DNA from: Telluria sp042683405
GTDB taxonomy: Bacteria > Pseudomonadota > Gammaproteobacteria > Burkholderiales > Burkholderiaceae_D
Assembly (NCBI RefSeq): GCF_042683405.1
Contig: NZ_JBHUJS010000003.1
Span: 1 to 64,000, forward strand
Direction: 5' to 3'
DNA: 64,000 bases
Below are positions 12,360 to 23,730 of this stretch, piece by piece. The notes below the pieces were generated by a model. It was not told the origin of the DNA. It ran no database searches and was given only the letters and a program-made list of their open reading frames with translations. The translations under genes and the position numbers were made by a program. Positions within the stretch are counted from its first letter, which is position 1. Every line of letters begins with the position of its first letter.

Positions 12360-14210
12360 TTAGCGGTTCGCGCAGAAGCCCATGTCCTTGTACTGGGCGC
12401 CCGCAGCCAGGTTGCGGTTCCAGTCCGGACCCGACAGCTTCAGCGTGGAGCCGGCCTGGGTGTACTTGCCGTTCCAGAGCGAGGCCACGGTGCCTTCCAC
12501 CGCCATCTCCACCGTCCAGCTGGACGCCAGCGTGCTGCCGCTGTTGGACACGGTGACGCTGCCGCAATAGCCGCTTCCCCAGTCGTTGCTGATCACGTAG
12601 CTGGCCTGGAGCGCGCCCGGTTCCGGATCGGTCGGGGTCTCAGGCGCCTTCGGTGCGCGGTTCGCGCAGATGCCCACCTCGATCGGCGCGCCGCCCGGGA
12701 ACGCATCCTTGTTCCACGATGCGCCCGATACGGTCAGCGATTCAGGCGTTGCGGTGTAGGTCGCATTCCACAGCGACGTCACGGTGTCGGGGAACGGCTT
12801 CGTCACCGACCAGTTAAACGCCGGCATGCCGCCCACGTTCGACACCAGCAGCTTGCCGCAATAGCCCGAGTTCCAGTCGTTCTCGATCACCAGTTCCATC
12901 TTCATTTCCGCCGGCGGCGGTGGCGGAGGCTCGGTCGCATCCGGATCGAGGAAAGCCTTCTTCACAGCGTGCATCAGCGGATTGTTCACGCCGTTGGTGG
13001 TACCGTAGTTGACCAGCCAGATGATGGTGCCCGCTGCGCCTTCGCCCGGGTTGGCCGATTGCGCCCACGCGCCCTTGGCCGCGATGCTGGCCGGGTCCTC
13101 GTAGCTCAGGTAGCCGGAAGGCTGGTTGCGCTCGGCAGGCGTGTAGCCGCCCGCATAGGTGCGGTAGCTGGTCTGCGTCGCCGGATCCCACACGTAGGTG
13201 CCGTTGTCCAGGTAGCCATACTTGTGCAGCATGGTGAAGTTCCAGGTCACGTCGTTCACCGACCACATGGTTTCGCGGTCATAGCCGTCGGTCACCTGGC
13301 CGGGCTGCGTGAATGGCGGCTTGTAGTTCATGCCGTAGAAGCCCAGGCCCATGCCGATCTTCTCGCGCGGGATGCCCGCATCCACGTACTTCTGGATGGT
13401 GCTCTTGATGTCCACCGGGCGGTTCGGCGTGGCGCCGGTCAGCGGCGCGAAGGTGGTGCTGTGCCAGCCGGAGGCGAACCAGCCCATGCCATAGCTCATG
13501 AGGTTGAACTGGTCGACCATCGCGCCAACGCGCACCAGGTACGGCTTGACGGTGTCGGTGTTCATGTTCAGCACGCCGGCCGGATACGTGATGATGATCG
13601 GCGTGTCCTGCCAGCGCGCGCGCTTGGCCGACTCGGTGCGCAGGTCCGCGATCAGCTTCTCGAGCTGGTACTGGTCCTGGGTCGCGCTGTCAGGGATGCC
13701 CTCCCAGTCGACGTCGATGCCGTCGTAGTTGCGCGCTTCCATGTAGTCGAGCAGGTTCTTCACGAACAGCGGACGCACCGCATCGGTGGTCGACGCGCGG
13801 AAGCCGCCGTTGTCGCCTTCGCCGCCCAGCATGATGATCGTCTTGGTGCCCACCGCATGCGCGCGGTCGATCATGTACTGCTCGACGGTGCGGGTCGGCG
13901 CGCCCGGGCCGACGTTGGTGTGGGTGTGCGCGGTCTGGCTGCCGAACATGACATCGCCCGGCGCGCCGCCGTTCTGGCCGCCGCCCGGGCCGATGCGCGC
14001 GAACACGAAGTGCGTCATCGCGGTCATGTCCACGTACTGGGGCGCCTGGTAGTCGCGGTTATCCCAGAAGTAGCCGCCGTAGTAGCCGGTGACCCACTTG
14101 CCGGTGACGGAGTGCGGAGGGAGGGAAGTCTGTGCGCTGGAAGCCAGCGGGAAGGCCGCTGCGATCGTCAGCAGCGAGAGCGCCGCAAGGCGCTTTATTG
14201 TTTTTTGCAT
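12360..14210 (-). CDS. Secreted GH18 chitinase with two CBM2-like modules
   Basis: A 616-residue secreted endochitinase. Residues 1-26 are a Sec signal peptide (cut near SSA-QT). The GH18 domain (about 36-415) has the catalytic motif DGIDVDWE (163-170, acid Glu170) and the substrate-binding segment QFNLMSYGM (234-242). A Pro-rich linker (428-433) leads to two homologous modules (about 436-520 and 535-616), each with NDW.SGYCG, W.A or W.G..Y and a C-terminal CANR; they resemble family 2 carbohydrate-binding modules, with a Cys pair each. The enzyme degrades chitin outside the cell. Monocistronic, about 200 bases downstream of eda on the same strand. Confidence 0.88.
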   Translation of the reverse strand: MQKTIKRLAALSLLTIAAAFPLASSAQTSLPPHSVTGKWVTGYYGGYFWDNRDYQAPQYVDMTAMTHFVFARIGPGGGQNGGAPGDVMFGSQTAHTHTNVGPGAPTRTVEQYMIDRAHAVGTKTIIMLGGEGDNGGFRASTTDAVRPLFVKNLLDYMEARNYDGIDVDWEGIPDSATQDQYQLEKLIADLRTESAKRARWQDTPIIITYPAGVLNMNTDTVKPYLVRVGAMVDQFNLMSYGMGWFASGWHSTTFAPLTGATPNRPVDIKSTIQKYVDAGIPREKIGMGLGFYGMNYKPPFTQPGQVTDGYDRETMWSVNDVTWNFTMLHKYGYLDNGTYVWDPATQTSYRTYAGGYTPAERNQPSGYLSYEDPASIAAKGAWAQSANPGEGAAGTIIWLVNYGTTNGVNNPLMHAVKKAFLDPDATEPPPPPPAEMKMELVIENDWNSGYCGKLLVSNVGGMPAFNWSVTKPFPDTVTSLWNATYTATPESLTVSGASWNKDAFPGGAPIEVGICANRAPKAPETPTDPEPGALQASYVISNDWGSGYCGSVTVSNSGSTLASSWTVEMAVEGTVASLWNGKYTQAGSTLKLSGPDWNRNLAAGAQYKDMGFCANR

Positions 14211-14330
14211 GGTTGTCTCGATCAGTTGGACGGACTGATCAAGGTAACAAAAAACATGTAATTAATCGTAGCGAAATTGTCCGCTCAACGTATGGAAGTT
14301 GTGAGGGGAGTGTGCCTCGGCTGTCAAATT

Positions 14331-14365
14331 TGGCGGAATCGGCCATAACGTGGCCGATTCTGCCA
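14331..14365. other. Long near-perfect inverted repeat
   Basis: Arms of 15 bases, TGGCGGAATCGGCCA (14331-14345) and TGGCCGATTCTGCCA (14351-14365), match at 14 of 15 positions around a 5-base loop. It lies after the eda stop and 121 bases before the chitinase start on the same strand. It could be the eda terminator (no clear T-run) or an operator for the chitinase gene. Confidence 0.5.
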
Positions 14366-14372
14366 ACAACCG

Positions 14373-14389
14373 GGGGCGGCTCTGCCGCC
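14373..14389 (-). terminator. GC-rich hairpin downstream of eda
   Basis: GGGCGGC-TCT-GCCGCCC, 29 bases beyond the eda stop. A stable stem but no T-run on the minus strand, so termination is only likely. Confidence 0.35.
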
Positions 14390-14417
14390 CTGCGCCTGCG
14401 GTGAGAGGACCTTTTCC

Positions 14418-15052
14418 TTACTCCGCGTGCAGTGCTGCCGCGGCGCGCGCCAGGTGCGTGATGTGCTCCCAGTTGCCGGTGCGGATCGCTTCCTTCGGCG
14501 TGAGCCACGAACCGCCCACGCATGCGACGTTCTTACATGCCAGGAACTGCGGCGCCGTCTCGATCGAGATGCCGCCCGTCGGGCAGAAGGTCACGTCCGG
14601 CAGCGGCCCCGCGATCGCGTTGAGCATGCCCACGCCGCCCGCCGGCACCGCCGGGAACAGCTTGAGCTGGCGGAAACCGTGCTCGCGCGCGACCATCACT
14701 TCCGATGGCGTCATCACGCCAGGCAGCAGCGGCAATCCGCTGTTGCGCGCCGCGTTGATCAGCGACGGCGTCAGACCCGGCGAGACGCCGAACACCGCGC
14801 CAGCATCGCGCGCGGCTGCGAACTCGTCGCCCTGCGTCAGCGTGCCGACGCCGATGATCGCGCCCGGCACCGATGCCATCGCGCGGATCGCCTCCAGGCC
14901 GTGGGCGGTGCGCAGCGTCACCTCCAGCACGCGGATGCCGCCCGCCACCAGCGCTTCGGCCAGCGGCACGGCGTCCTTGGGGTCGTCGATCGCGATCACC
15001 GGGATCACGGTCGCGGCGTGCATGATGTCGAGCAGAGACATGGAATTCGAAT

Positions 15053-15056
<4 letters not shown>
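14418..15056 (-). CDS. eda: 2-dehydro-3-deoxy-phosphogluconate aldolase (KDPG aldolase)
   Basis: A 212-residue class I aldolase that cleaves KDPG to pyruvate and glyceraldehyde-3-phosphate, the last step of the Entner-Doudoroff pathway. The Schiff-base Lys132 is in FRQLKLFPAV, the catalytic Glu45 in VLEVTLRT, and the phosphate loop in CPTGGI. Its ATG overlaps the edd stop (ATGA), so the two are translationally coupled and presumably share the HexR-like operator upstream of edd. Normal length for the family. Confidence 0.96.
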
Positions 15057-16969
<1,913 letters not shown>

Positions 16970-16992
16970 TTCGGCTCCTTCCGGAAATTATT

Positions 16993-17010
16993 TTATGAAA
17001 TTTTACTACA
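16993..17010 (-). promoter_or_regulatory. HexR-like operator of edd-eda
   Basis: Minus-strand sequence TGTAGTAAAATTTCATAA. It shares TGTAGTnAA-TTT with the sites before pgi and zwf and fits the TGTArT-AAATT-AyTACA type of HexR operator known from gammaproteobacteria. It lies just ahead of the edd start, where a bound repressor would block transcription. Confidence 0.65.
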
Positions 17011-17119
17011 AAATTCGCTCGGGGCGGCAAAACGCAGCTTTGGCAAGCCAACAAGGACGAGCGCGGCCCGCGCGCTCCTGTCGCCGGGCACGCCCCACGT
17101 CGTCGCCGAGCCACAGGGC

Positions 17120-17151
17120 TGTAGTGAATTTACGAGCGCATCCTGTATGAT
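17120..17151 (+). promoter_or_regulatory. HexR-like operator and -10 box of pgi
   Basis: TGTAGTGAATTTACGAGC (17120-17137) matches the core of the zwf and edd sites. A -10-like TATGAT (17146-17151) follows, with the operator covering the -35 position, and the pgi ATG is at 17181. Arrangement suggests repression by HexR. Confidence 0.55.
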
Positions 17152-17180
17152 TGGCGAATCGACAAAACATTGAGTACACC

Positions 17181-18824
17181 ATGTCCCACGCCGCCCTCAC
17201 CTCCACCACTGCCTTCAAGGCGCTCGCGCAGCATGCGCCGGATGCGCAACGCTGGTCCATGCGCGACCTGTTTGCAGAAGATCCGCAACGGTTCGAGCGC
17301 ATGTCGCTGGAGGCGGCGGGACTCTTCCTAGACTATTCAAAAAACCGTGTCGACGGGCGCACGCTTGAACTGCTGGTCAGCCTGGCGCGCGAGCGCGGCC
17401 TCGAGCAGCAGCGCGAAGCGATGTTCACCGGCGCCAAGATCAACAACACCGAAGGCCGCGCAGTCCTGCACACCGCCCTGCGCGCGCCGCGCGACGCCAG
17501 CCTGGCCGTGGACGGGCAGGATGTCATCGCCGACGTGCATGCAGTGCTCGACCGCGTGCGCGGCTTCACCGACGCGGTGCGCAGCGGCAGCTGGCTGGGC
17601 CATACCGGCAAGCCGATCACGGACGTGGTCAACATCGGCATCGGCGGCTCGGACCTGGGACCGAAGATGGTGTGCCTGGCGCTGCGCCAATACGCGCACC
17701 CGCGCCTGCGCATGCACTTTGTCTCCAACGTCGACGGCCACGACATCGACGCCAACCTGCAGGACCTGGATCCGGCCACCACGCTGTTCATCGTCGCCTC
17801 CAAGACCTTTACCACCGCCGAGACCATGATGAACGCGCAGACCGCGCGCGCATGGTTCCTGCGCTCGGCGCCGGAAGACGCGCTGGCGCGGCACTTCGTC
17901 GCCGTCTCCACCAACACCGAAGCGATCCGCGCTTTCGGCATCGACCCGGCCAACATGTTCCCGTTCTGGGACTGGGTGGGCGGCCGCTATTCGGTGTGGT
18001 CGGCGATCGGCCTGCCGGTCGCGCTGGCGGTCGGCTTCGGCTACTTCGCCGATTTCCTCGCCGGCGCGCACGAGATGGACCAGCACTTCCGCAGCGCGCC
18101 GCTGGAAGAGAACATGCCCGCGCTGCTCGCGCTGATCGGCTTCTGGAACCGCCAGTTCCTCGGCGCCGGCTCGGTCTCGATCGCGCCCTACCACCAGGAC
18201 CTGAACCGCTTCCCGGCCTACCTGCAGCAGCTCGACATGGAGAGCAACGGCAAGCGCGTCACGCGCGACGGCCAGCCGGTCGACACGCCGACCTGCCCTG
18301 TGATCTGGGGCGATTGCGGCACCAACGGCCAGCACGCCTACTTCCAGCTGCTCCACCAGGGCACGGACCTGACCCCGATCGACTTCATCGCCGCGCTGCG
18401 TCCGGCGCACGAGTACGAGAACCACCATGCGGCGCTGCTCGCCAACTGCTTTGCGCAGTCCGAGGCGTTCATGAAGGGGAAGACCCCGGACGAAGTGCGC
18501 GCCGACCTCGCGCAGCAGGGCCTCGATGCCGCCGAAGTGGAGCGCCTGGTGCCGCACAAGACCTTCCCTGGCAATATCCCGAGCAACACCATCCTGGTCG
18601 AATACCTGACCCCCCACGCGCTGGGCGCGCTGGTCGCGCTGTACGAGCACAGGACCTTCGTGCAGGGCGTGCTGTGGAATGTGAACAGCTTCGACCAGTG
18701 GGGCGTCGAACTGGGCAAGGTGCTGGCCAGGAAGATCGAATCGGAACTGACCGGCCAGGCGCAGCCGGACCTGCACGATAGCTCGACCAACGGACTGATC
18801 GCGCGCGCCAAGGCAGCCGTATAA
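17181..18824 (+). CDS. pgi: Glucose-6-phosphate isomerase
   Basis: A 547-residue enzyme interconverting glucose-6-phosphate and fructose-6-phosphate. Signatures seen: NIGIGGSDLGPKMV (about 152-165), DWVGGRYSVWSAIGLP (about 264-279) and, near the end, the catalytic region FDQWGVELGK. The ATG giving MSHAALTSTT is chosen because a ten-residue longer frame would start inside the promoter. It lies divergent from edd across 211 bases carrying two HexR-like sites. The SMP-30 lactonase gene follows 13 bases after the stop, so the two are probably one operon. Confidence 0.97.
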   Translation: MSHAALTSTTAFKALAQHAPDAQRWSMRDLFAEDPQRFERMSLEAAGLFLDYSKNRVDGRTLELLVSLARERGLEQQREAMFTGAKINNTEGRAVLHTALRAPRDASLAVDGQDVIADVHAVLDRVRGFTDAVRSGSWLGHTGKPITDVVNIGIGGSDLGPKMVCLALRQYAHPRLRMHFVSNVDGHDIDANLQDLDPATTLFIVASKTFTTAETMMNAQTARAWFLRSAPEDALARHFVAVSTNTEAIRAFGIDPANMFPFWDWVGGRYSVWSAIGLPVALAVGFGYFADFLAGAHEMDQHFRSAPLEENMPALLALIGFWNRQFLGAGSVSIAPYHQDLNRFPAYLQQLDMESNGKRVTRDGQPVDTPTCPVIWGDCGTNGQHAYFQLLHQGTDLTPIDFIAALRPAHEYENHHAALLANCFAQSEAFMKGKTPDEVRADLAQQGLDAAEVERLVPHKTFPGNIPSNTILVEYLTPHALGALVALYEHRTFVQGVLWNVNSFDQWGVELGKVLARKIESELTGQAQPDLHDSSTNGLIARAKAAV

Positions 18825-18837
18825 GGAGGAACGCGCG

Positions 18838-19731
18838 ATGAGGCATGAAAAATTCGACGTCCTCCACGACGAGCCAATGCTGGTGGGCGAATGCCCGCTG
18901 TGGCACCCCGTGGAGTACGCGCTGTACTGGGTGGACATCGACGGCTTCGCGGTGCACCGCGTGCATCCGGCCAGCGGCAAATACTCGAAGTGGCAGATGG
19001 CGTCCGAGCCGTCCGCCATCGCGCTCGCCTTCGACGGCCTGCTGGTCGCCACCCGCAAGGGATTCGTCCACCTGAACACCACCAGGGGAGAGATCACCCA
19101 CATCGCCGACGCGCCGTTCGACCCCTCGACGACGCGCTTCAACGACGGGCGCGTGGATGCGCTGGGCCGCTTCTGGGTAGGCACGCTGTACGAGCCGCGC
19201 ACCTCGCCGTCGGCGGAGATGTACGTGCTCGAGTGCGGCAACGTGCGGCGCGCATGGGGCGGCGACATGACCGTCTCCAACGGCCTCGCGTTCAGCCCCG
19301 ACTCCACCACGATGTACCACGCCGACACCACCTCGCACCGCATCGACCGCTACCGCTACGACCTGGCGCACGGCACCGTCAGCGACCGCACGCCGTTCAA
19401 GGTCTTCCCGTCCGATAAAAAGGCCCCCGGCTACGGCGGGCGCCCGGATGGCGCAGCGGTGGATGCGGAAGGCGCCTACTGGGTAGCGATGTATGAAGGC
19501 GGCCGCGTGCTGCGCTTCTCGCCCGACGGCGAACTGCTGCGCGAGCTGCACGTCCCGGTGCGCTGCCCGACCATGGTGGCGTTCGGCGGCGCCGACCTCA
19601 GGACGCTGTACGTCACCAGCGCCAGCGGCGGCCGCCCGACACAGGAACTGGCCATGTACCCGCACAGCGGCAAGGTCCTCTGCCTTCCAGTCGACGTCCC
19701 CGGCCGCGAAGAGCCCTTCTACAAGCCGTAA
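18838..19731 (+). CDS. SMP-30/gluconolactonase family protein
   Basis: A 297-residue six-bladed beta-propeller lactonase of the SMP-30/gluconolaconase/LRE family. Typical metal-ligand segments are present: GECPLWHPVEYALYWVD with the N-terminal Glu (residue 18), TRFNDGRVDALGRFWVGT, TVSNGLAFSPD and GRPDGAAVDAEGAYWVA. AGGAGGA lies 8 bases before the ATG. Family members hydrolyse sugar lactones such as gluconolactone. Lying between pgi and zwf, with no DevB/Pgl gene in the block, it may process 6-phosphogluconolactone here; that is inference. Cytoplasmic (no signal peptide). Confidence 0.85.
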   Translation: MRHEKFDVLHDEPMLVGECPLWHPVEYALYWVDIDGFAVHRVHPASGKYSKWQMASEPSAIALAFDGLLVATRKGFVHLNTTRGEITHIADAPFDPSTTRFNDGRVDALGRFWVGTLYEPRTSPSAEMYVLECGNVRRAWGGDMTVSNGLAFSPDSTTMYHADTTSHRIDRYRYDLAHGTVSDRTPFKVFPSDKKAPGYGGRPDGAAVDAEGAYWVAMYEGGRVLRFSPDGELLRELHVPVRCPTMVAFGGADLRTLYVTSASGGRPTQELAMYPHSGKVLCLPVDVPGREEPFYKP

Positions 19732-19735
19732 GGAA

Positions 19736-19763
19736 GGGGACGGTCCCCGCGGGGGAGCGCCCC
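19736..19763. repeat. GGGGACAGTCCC-type repeat
   Basis: GGGGACGGTCCCC-GCG-GGGGAGCGCCCCT between two convergent genes; a degenerate palindrome pair just after the lactonase stop codon. Confidence 0.65.
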
Positions 19764-19769
19764 TACCCT

Positions 19770-20495
19770 TCACTGCGGCGTGAAGGTGTACAGGTTCCTG
19801 AACGTCCCGTCCTGCCCCGCGCCCTTCCTGACGCCCTGTTCCTCGCGCCGCAGCGCTACCAGCCGGTTGCCGATGTGTGCAAACGTGTAGCTCTCGGTGC
19901 TCTTCTCTTCATACGAGATGAACACCATGAAGCTCGCGCGCACGGAATGCGTCAGCAGCGCCCCTGCCGGTATGCCGTCCGCGCCCAGCCACACCTTGGC
20001 CGTATGCGCGTTCTCCTTCATCTTGAGGCTGCCGTTCGCATCGACCGGCGGGGTGTATGCCACCTCGATCATGCGCGCCGGCTTGCCCTGCCAGGTATCC
20101 ATGCGCTCGGCCTTCACCTGCCCGGTCGAGATGATGTTCAAGAGACGCGACGCATAATTCACCGCCGCCGAAATCCTGTTCGCGGAATTGGCGTTGATCG
20201 CCATGGCCAGGTCCGAATCCGGCTTCGGGCTGCGCAGCGACGCTTCCATAGCACGCTGCAACACCGCGCGGTCCCAGCCGATCCTAAGCTCGCCCGCCGC
20301 ATCCTCGACCTTCACCGACACCGTGGTCGTCTCGGGCTTGGGCGCGTCCTCTTCGGTCTTGGTCTGGCGCGCTTCGAACGTTCCCTTCAGGCTGCCCTGC
20401 CCCTGCATCCCCGCGAGCGCGGCCTTCAGGTCCGCAAGGCTGGACGCGGCGGCCGTGCCCGACAACAACAGTGCTAACAGTGCGGCGTATTTCAT
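19770..20495 (-). CDS. Exported protein of unknown function
   Basis: A 241-residue protein with a clear signal peptide (MKYAALLALLLSGTAAASS). The mature part starts with a helix (LADLKAALAGMQGQ), then SLKGTFEARQTKTEED and alternating strands ending in NRLVALRREEQG. The early pattern recalls LolA-like periplasmic folds (a strand 'LKGTFEARQTK') but I cannot assign a family. It points away from zwf, and the two HexR-like sites lie 131-180 bases before its start, so it may share control with zwf. Periplasmic location is inferred from the signal. Confidence 0.7.
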   Translation of the reverse strand: MKYAALLALLLSGTAAASSLADLKAALAGMQGQGSLKGTFEARQTKTEEDAPKPETTTVSVKVEDAAGELRIGWDRAVLQRAMEASLRSPKPDSDLAMAINANSANRISAAVNYASRLLNIISTGQVKAERMDTWQGKPARMIEVAYTPPVDANGSLKMKENAHTAKVWLGADGIPAGALLTHSVRASFMVFISYEEKSTESYTFAHIGNRLVALRREEQGVRKGAGQDGTFRNLYTFTPQ

Positions 20496-20625
20496 CTTTT
20501 TTCCGTTAAATAGGTGGTTTGCGACACGGGGCGCCCGGTTTGGCCCGGCACGTTTGCGGAATAGCAATATACCGTGCGATGCCCCAACAGTAATGCGAGC
20601 TTTGTAACCTGCGCGCACCGCGTTT

Positions 20626-20643
20626 CGTAGTAAATTTTCTTGC
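20626..20643 (+). promoter_or_regulatory. HexR-like operator, distal to zwf
   Basis: CGTAGTAAATTTTCTTGC, a weaker match to the proximal site. The centres of the two sites are 32 bases apart, about three helical turns, so two dimers could bind on the same face of the DNA. Confidence 0.5.
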
Positions 20644-20657
20644 TTACTCTGCATTGG

Positions 20658-20675
20658 TGTAGTAAATTTACATCA
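20658..20675 (+). promoter_or_regulatory. HexR-like operator, proximal to zwf
   Basis: TGTAGTAAATTTACATCA contains a perfect 10-base palindrome GTAAATTTAC with TG..CA ends, the best of the four copies. It ends 34 bases before the zwf start. Confidence 0.65.
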
Positions 20676-20709
20676 ACGCGCATCACCCCCTCTTCTAGCG
20701 AAAAACACT

Positions 20710-22176
<1,467 letters not shown>

Positions 22177-22182
22177 GCTCCG

Positions 22183-23040
22183 ATGCTGCTCGACTCGATC
22201 CGCACCCAGCTCGACTCGCTCTCCAAATCGGAGAAGAAGGTCGCGCTGGCCGTGCTGGAGGCGCCCGGCGCCATCGTCAGCCAGAACATCACCGCGCTGG
22301 CCAAGGCGGCGCAGGTGTCCGAGCCGACCGTCGTGCGCTTCTGCCGCACGCTCGGCTACGACGGCTGGCACGAGTTCAAGCTCAAGCTCGCGCAGGGGCT
22401 GGCGCTCGCGCTGCCGGGCGCCGGCAACGAGCAGCCGACGCAGGACGACCTGGCCGTGGACCTGGTCAGCAAGATCTGCAGCCGCTCGATCAATACCCTG
22501 CTCGACCTGCGCAACAACCTCGACCCGGACGCGATCCAGAAGGCGCTCGACATCCTCTCGCGCGCCAACAAGATCGAGTTCTACGGCCAGGGCACCTCGG
22601 GCATCGTGGCTGCCGACGCGCAGCACAAGTTCTTCCGCTCCGGCGTGCCGACCGTGGCCTATGCCGATCCGGCCATTCACTCGATCGCAGCATCCCTGCT
22701 GCGCGCGGGCGATGCGGTGGTCGCCATCTCACAGCGCGGCAACAACTCGGCGCTGGTGCGCTCGGCCAAGCTGGCGCGGCGCGGCGGCGCCGACGTGATC
22801 GTGCTCGCGCCCTCGGGCACCCCGCTGGCCGACGTGGCCACCGTCCTGATCCCGATCGACCTGATCTTCAATACCGACCCGTACACACCGATCTCCGCGC
22901 GCCTGGCCTACCTGGTGGTCATCGACGTCCTGGCGGTGGGACTGGCGCTGCAGCGCGGCCCCGAATTCCGCCGCAAGATGCAGAACGCCCAGAAGGCGCT
23001 GCAGGAGTTCGACATGCAGTTCGACTCGTTCATCGGCTAA
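22183..23040 (+). CDS. hexR: HexR, RpiR-family transcriptional regulator
   Basis: A 285-residue regulator with an N-terminal RpiR helix-turn-helix (about 1-77; ALAKAAQVSEPTVVRFCRTL) and a C-terminal SIS sugar-phosphate domain (about 125-255; GQGTSGIVAADAQHKFFRSG, then AISQRGNN). HexR represses Entner-Doudoroff and zwf genes and is released by KDPG. Co-transcription with zwf and matching operators before edd, pgi and zwf support the name rather than another RpiR member. A GGAG-like site is not obvious; translation may be coupled to zwf. Confidence 0.9.
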   Translation: MLLDSIRTQLDSLSKSEKKVALAVLEAPGAIVSQNITALAKAAQVSEPTVVRFCRTLGYDGWHEFKLKLAQGLALALPGAGNEQPTQDDLAVDLVSKICSRSINTLLDLRNNLDPDAIQKALDILSRANKIEFYGQGTSGIVAADAQHKFFRSGVPTVAYADPAIHSIAASLLRAGDAVVAISQRGNNSALVRSAKLARRGGADVIVLAPSGTPLADVATVLIPIDLIFNTDPYTPISARLAYLVVIDVLAVGLALQRGPEFRRKMQNAQKALQEFDMQFDSFIG

Positions 23041-23044
23041 CGCA

Positions 23045-23142
23045 GGGACTCTCCCTGCAGGAGTGCCCCCCGGTTTTCTGCTGACAGCCCCTCGCCGCTC
23101 GCTAAAGATCCGGGGACAGTCCCCGTGCGGGGACAGTCCCCC
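23045..23142. repeat. GGGGACAGTCCC-type composite repeat
   Basis: Left part AGGGACTCTCCCTGCAGGAG is degenerate; right part GCTAAAGATCC followed by GGGGACAGTCCCC-GTGC-GGGGACAGTCCCC is well preserved. The GCTAAAGATC box recurs in other copies (32792, 42713) in the same position relative to the palindromes. Confidence 0.8.
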
Positions 23143-23199
23143 TTTCGACGCTACAGGGTAAAATGTCACCCTTCCCCAATCAGCAATGCAGTTTTAACA

Positions 23200-23700
23200 A
23201 TGCACATCACCCCATCCGCCAGTCTCAAGCCCGACTACGGCATGCTGCGCAAGCAGGTCGCCAGCATCCTCGAAGGTGAACGCGACCTCACCGCCAACGC
23301 ATCCCAATTCTCCGCCTTCATCTACGACACCGTCGCTGACCTGAACTGGGCCGGCTTCTACCTGACCCGCCCATCGAAGGACGGCACGCGCGAAGAACTG
23401 CTGGTCGGCCCGTTCCAGGGCAAGGTGGCGTGCGCGCGCATCCCGTTCGGACGCGGCGTGTGCGGTACCGCCGCCGCAGAGCGCCGTACGATCCTGGTCC
23501 CCGACGTGCACGCGTTCCCCGGCCACATCGCCTGCGACTCCGCATCGAACGCCGAAATCGTGATCCCGCTGGTCAAGGACGGCAAGGTCGTGGGTGTCTT
23601 CGACATCGACAGCCCGACCCTCAACCGCTTCAGCGAAGAAGACCAGGCCGGCCTGGAGTCGCTGGTTGCCGCATTCATCGACGGCACCGACTTCAACTGA
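23200..23700 (+). CDS. msrC: Free methionine-(R)-sulfoxide reductase (GAF domain)
   Basis: A 166-residue single GAF-domain enzyme that reduces free methionine-R-sulfoxide, helping recovery from oxidative damage. The three family cysteines are present: Cys78 (KVACARIPF), Cys88 (GRGVCGTAA) and Cys112 (HIACDSAS), matching Cys84, 94 and 118 of the E. coli enzyme. The ATG at 23200 gives the family's usual start; the longer frame would translate repeat DNA. tal follows after 30 bases. Confidence 0.9.
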   Translation: MHITPSASLKPDYGMLRKQVASILEGERDLTANASQFSAFIYDTVADLNWAGFYLTRPSKDGTREELLVGPFQGKVACARIPFGRGVCGTAAAERRTILVPDVHAFPGHIACDSASNAEIVIPLVKDGKVVGVFDIDSPTLNRFSEEDQAGLESLVAAFIDGTDFN

Positions 23701-23730
23701 CAGAATAACCCTCATCACTACAAGACAGCC

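Noticed and set aside
14250..14280. HexR-like site before the chitinase gene (TGTAATTAATCGTAG)
   Set aside because: Only the left half resembles the motif; no symmetric right half, and chitinase is not an expected HexR target.
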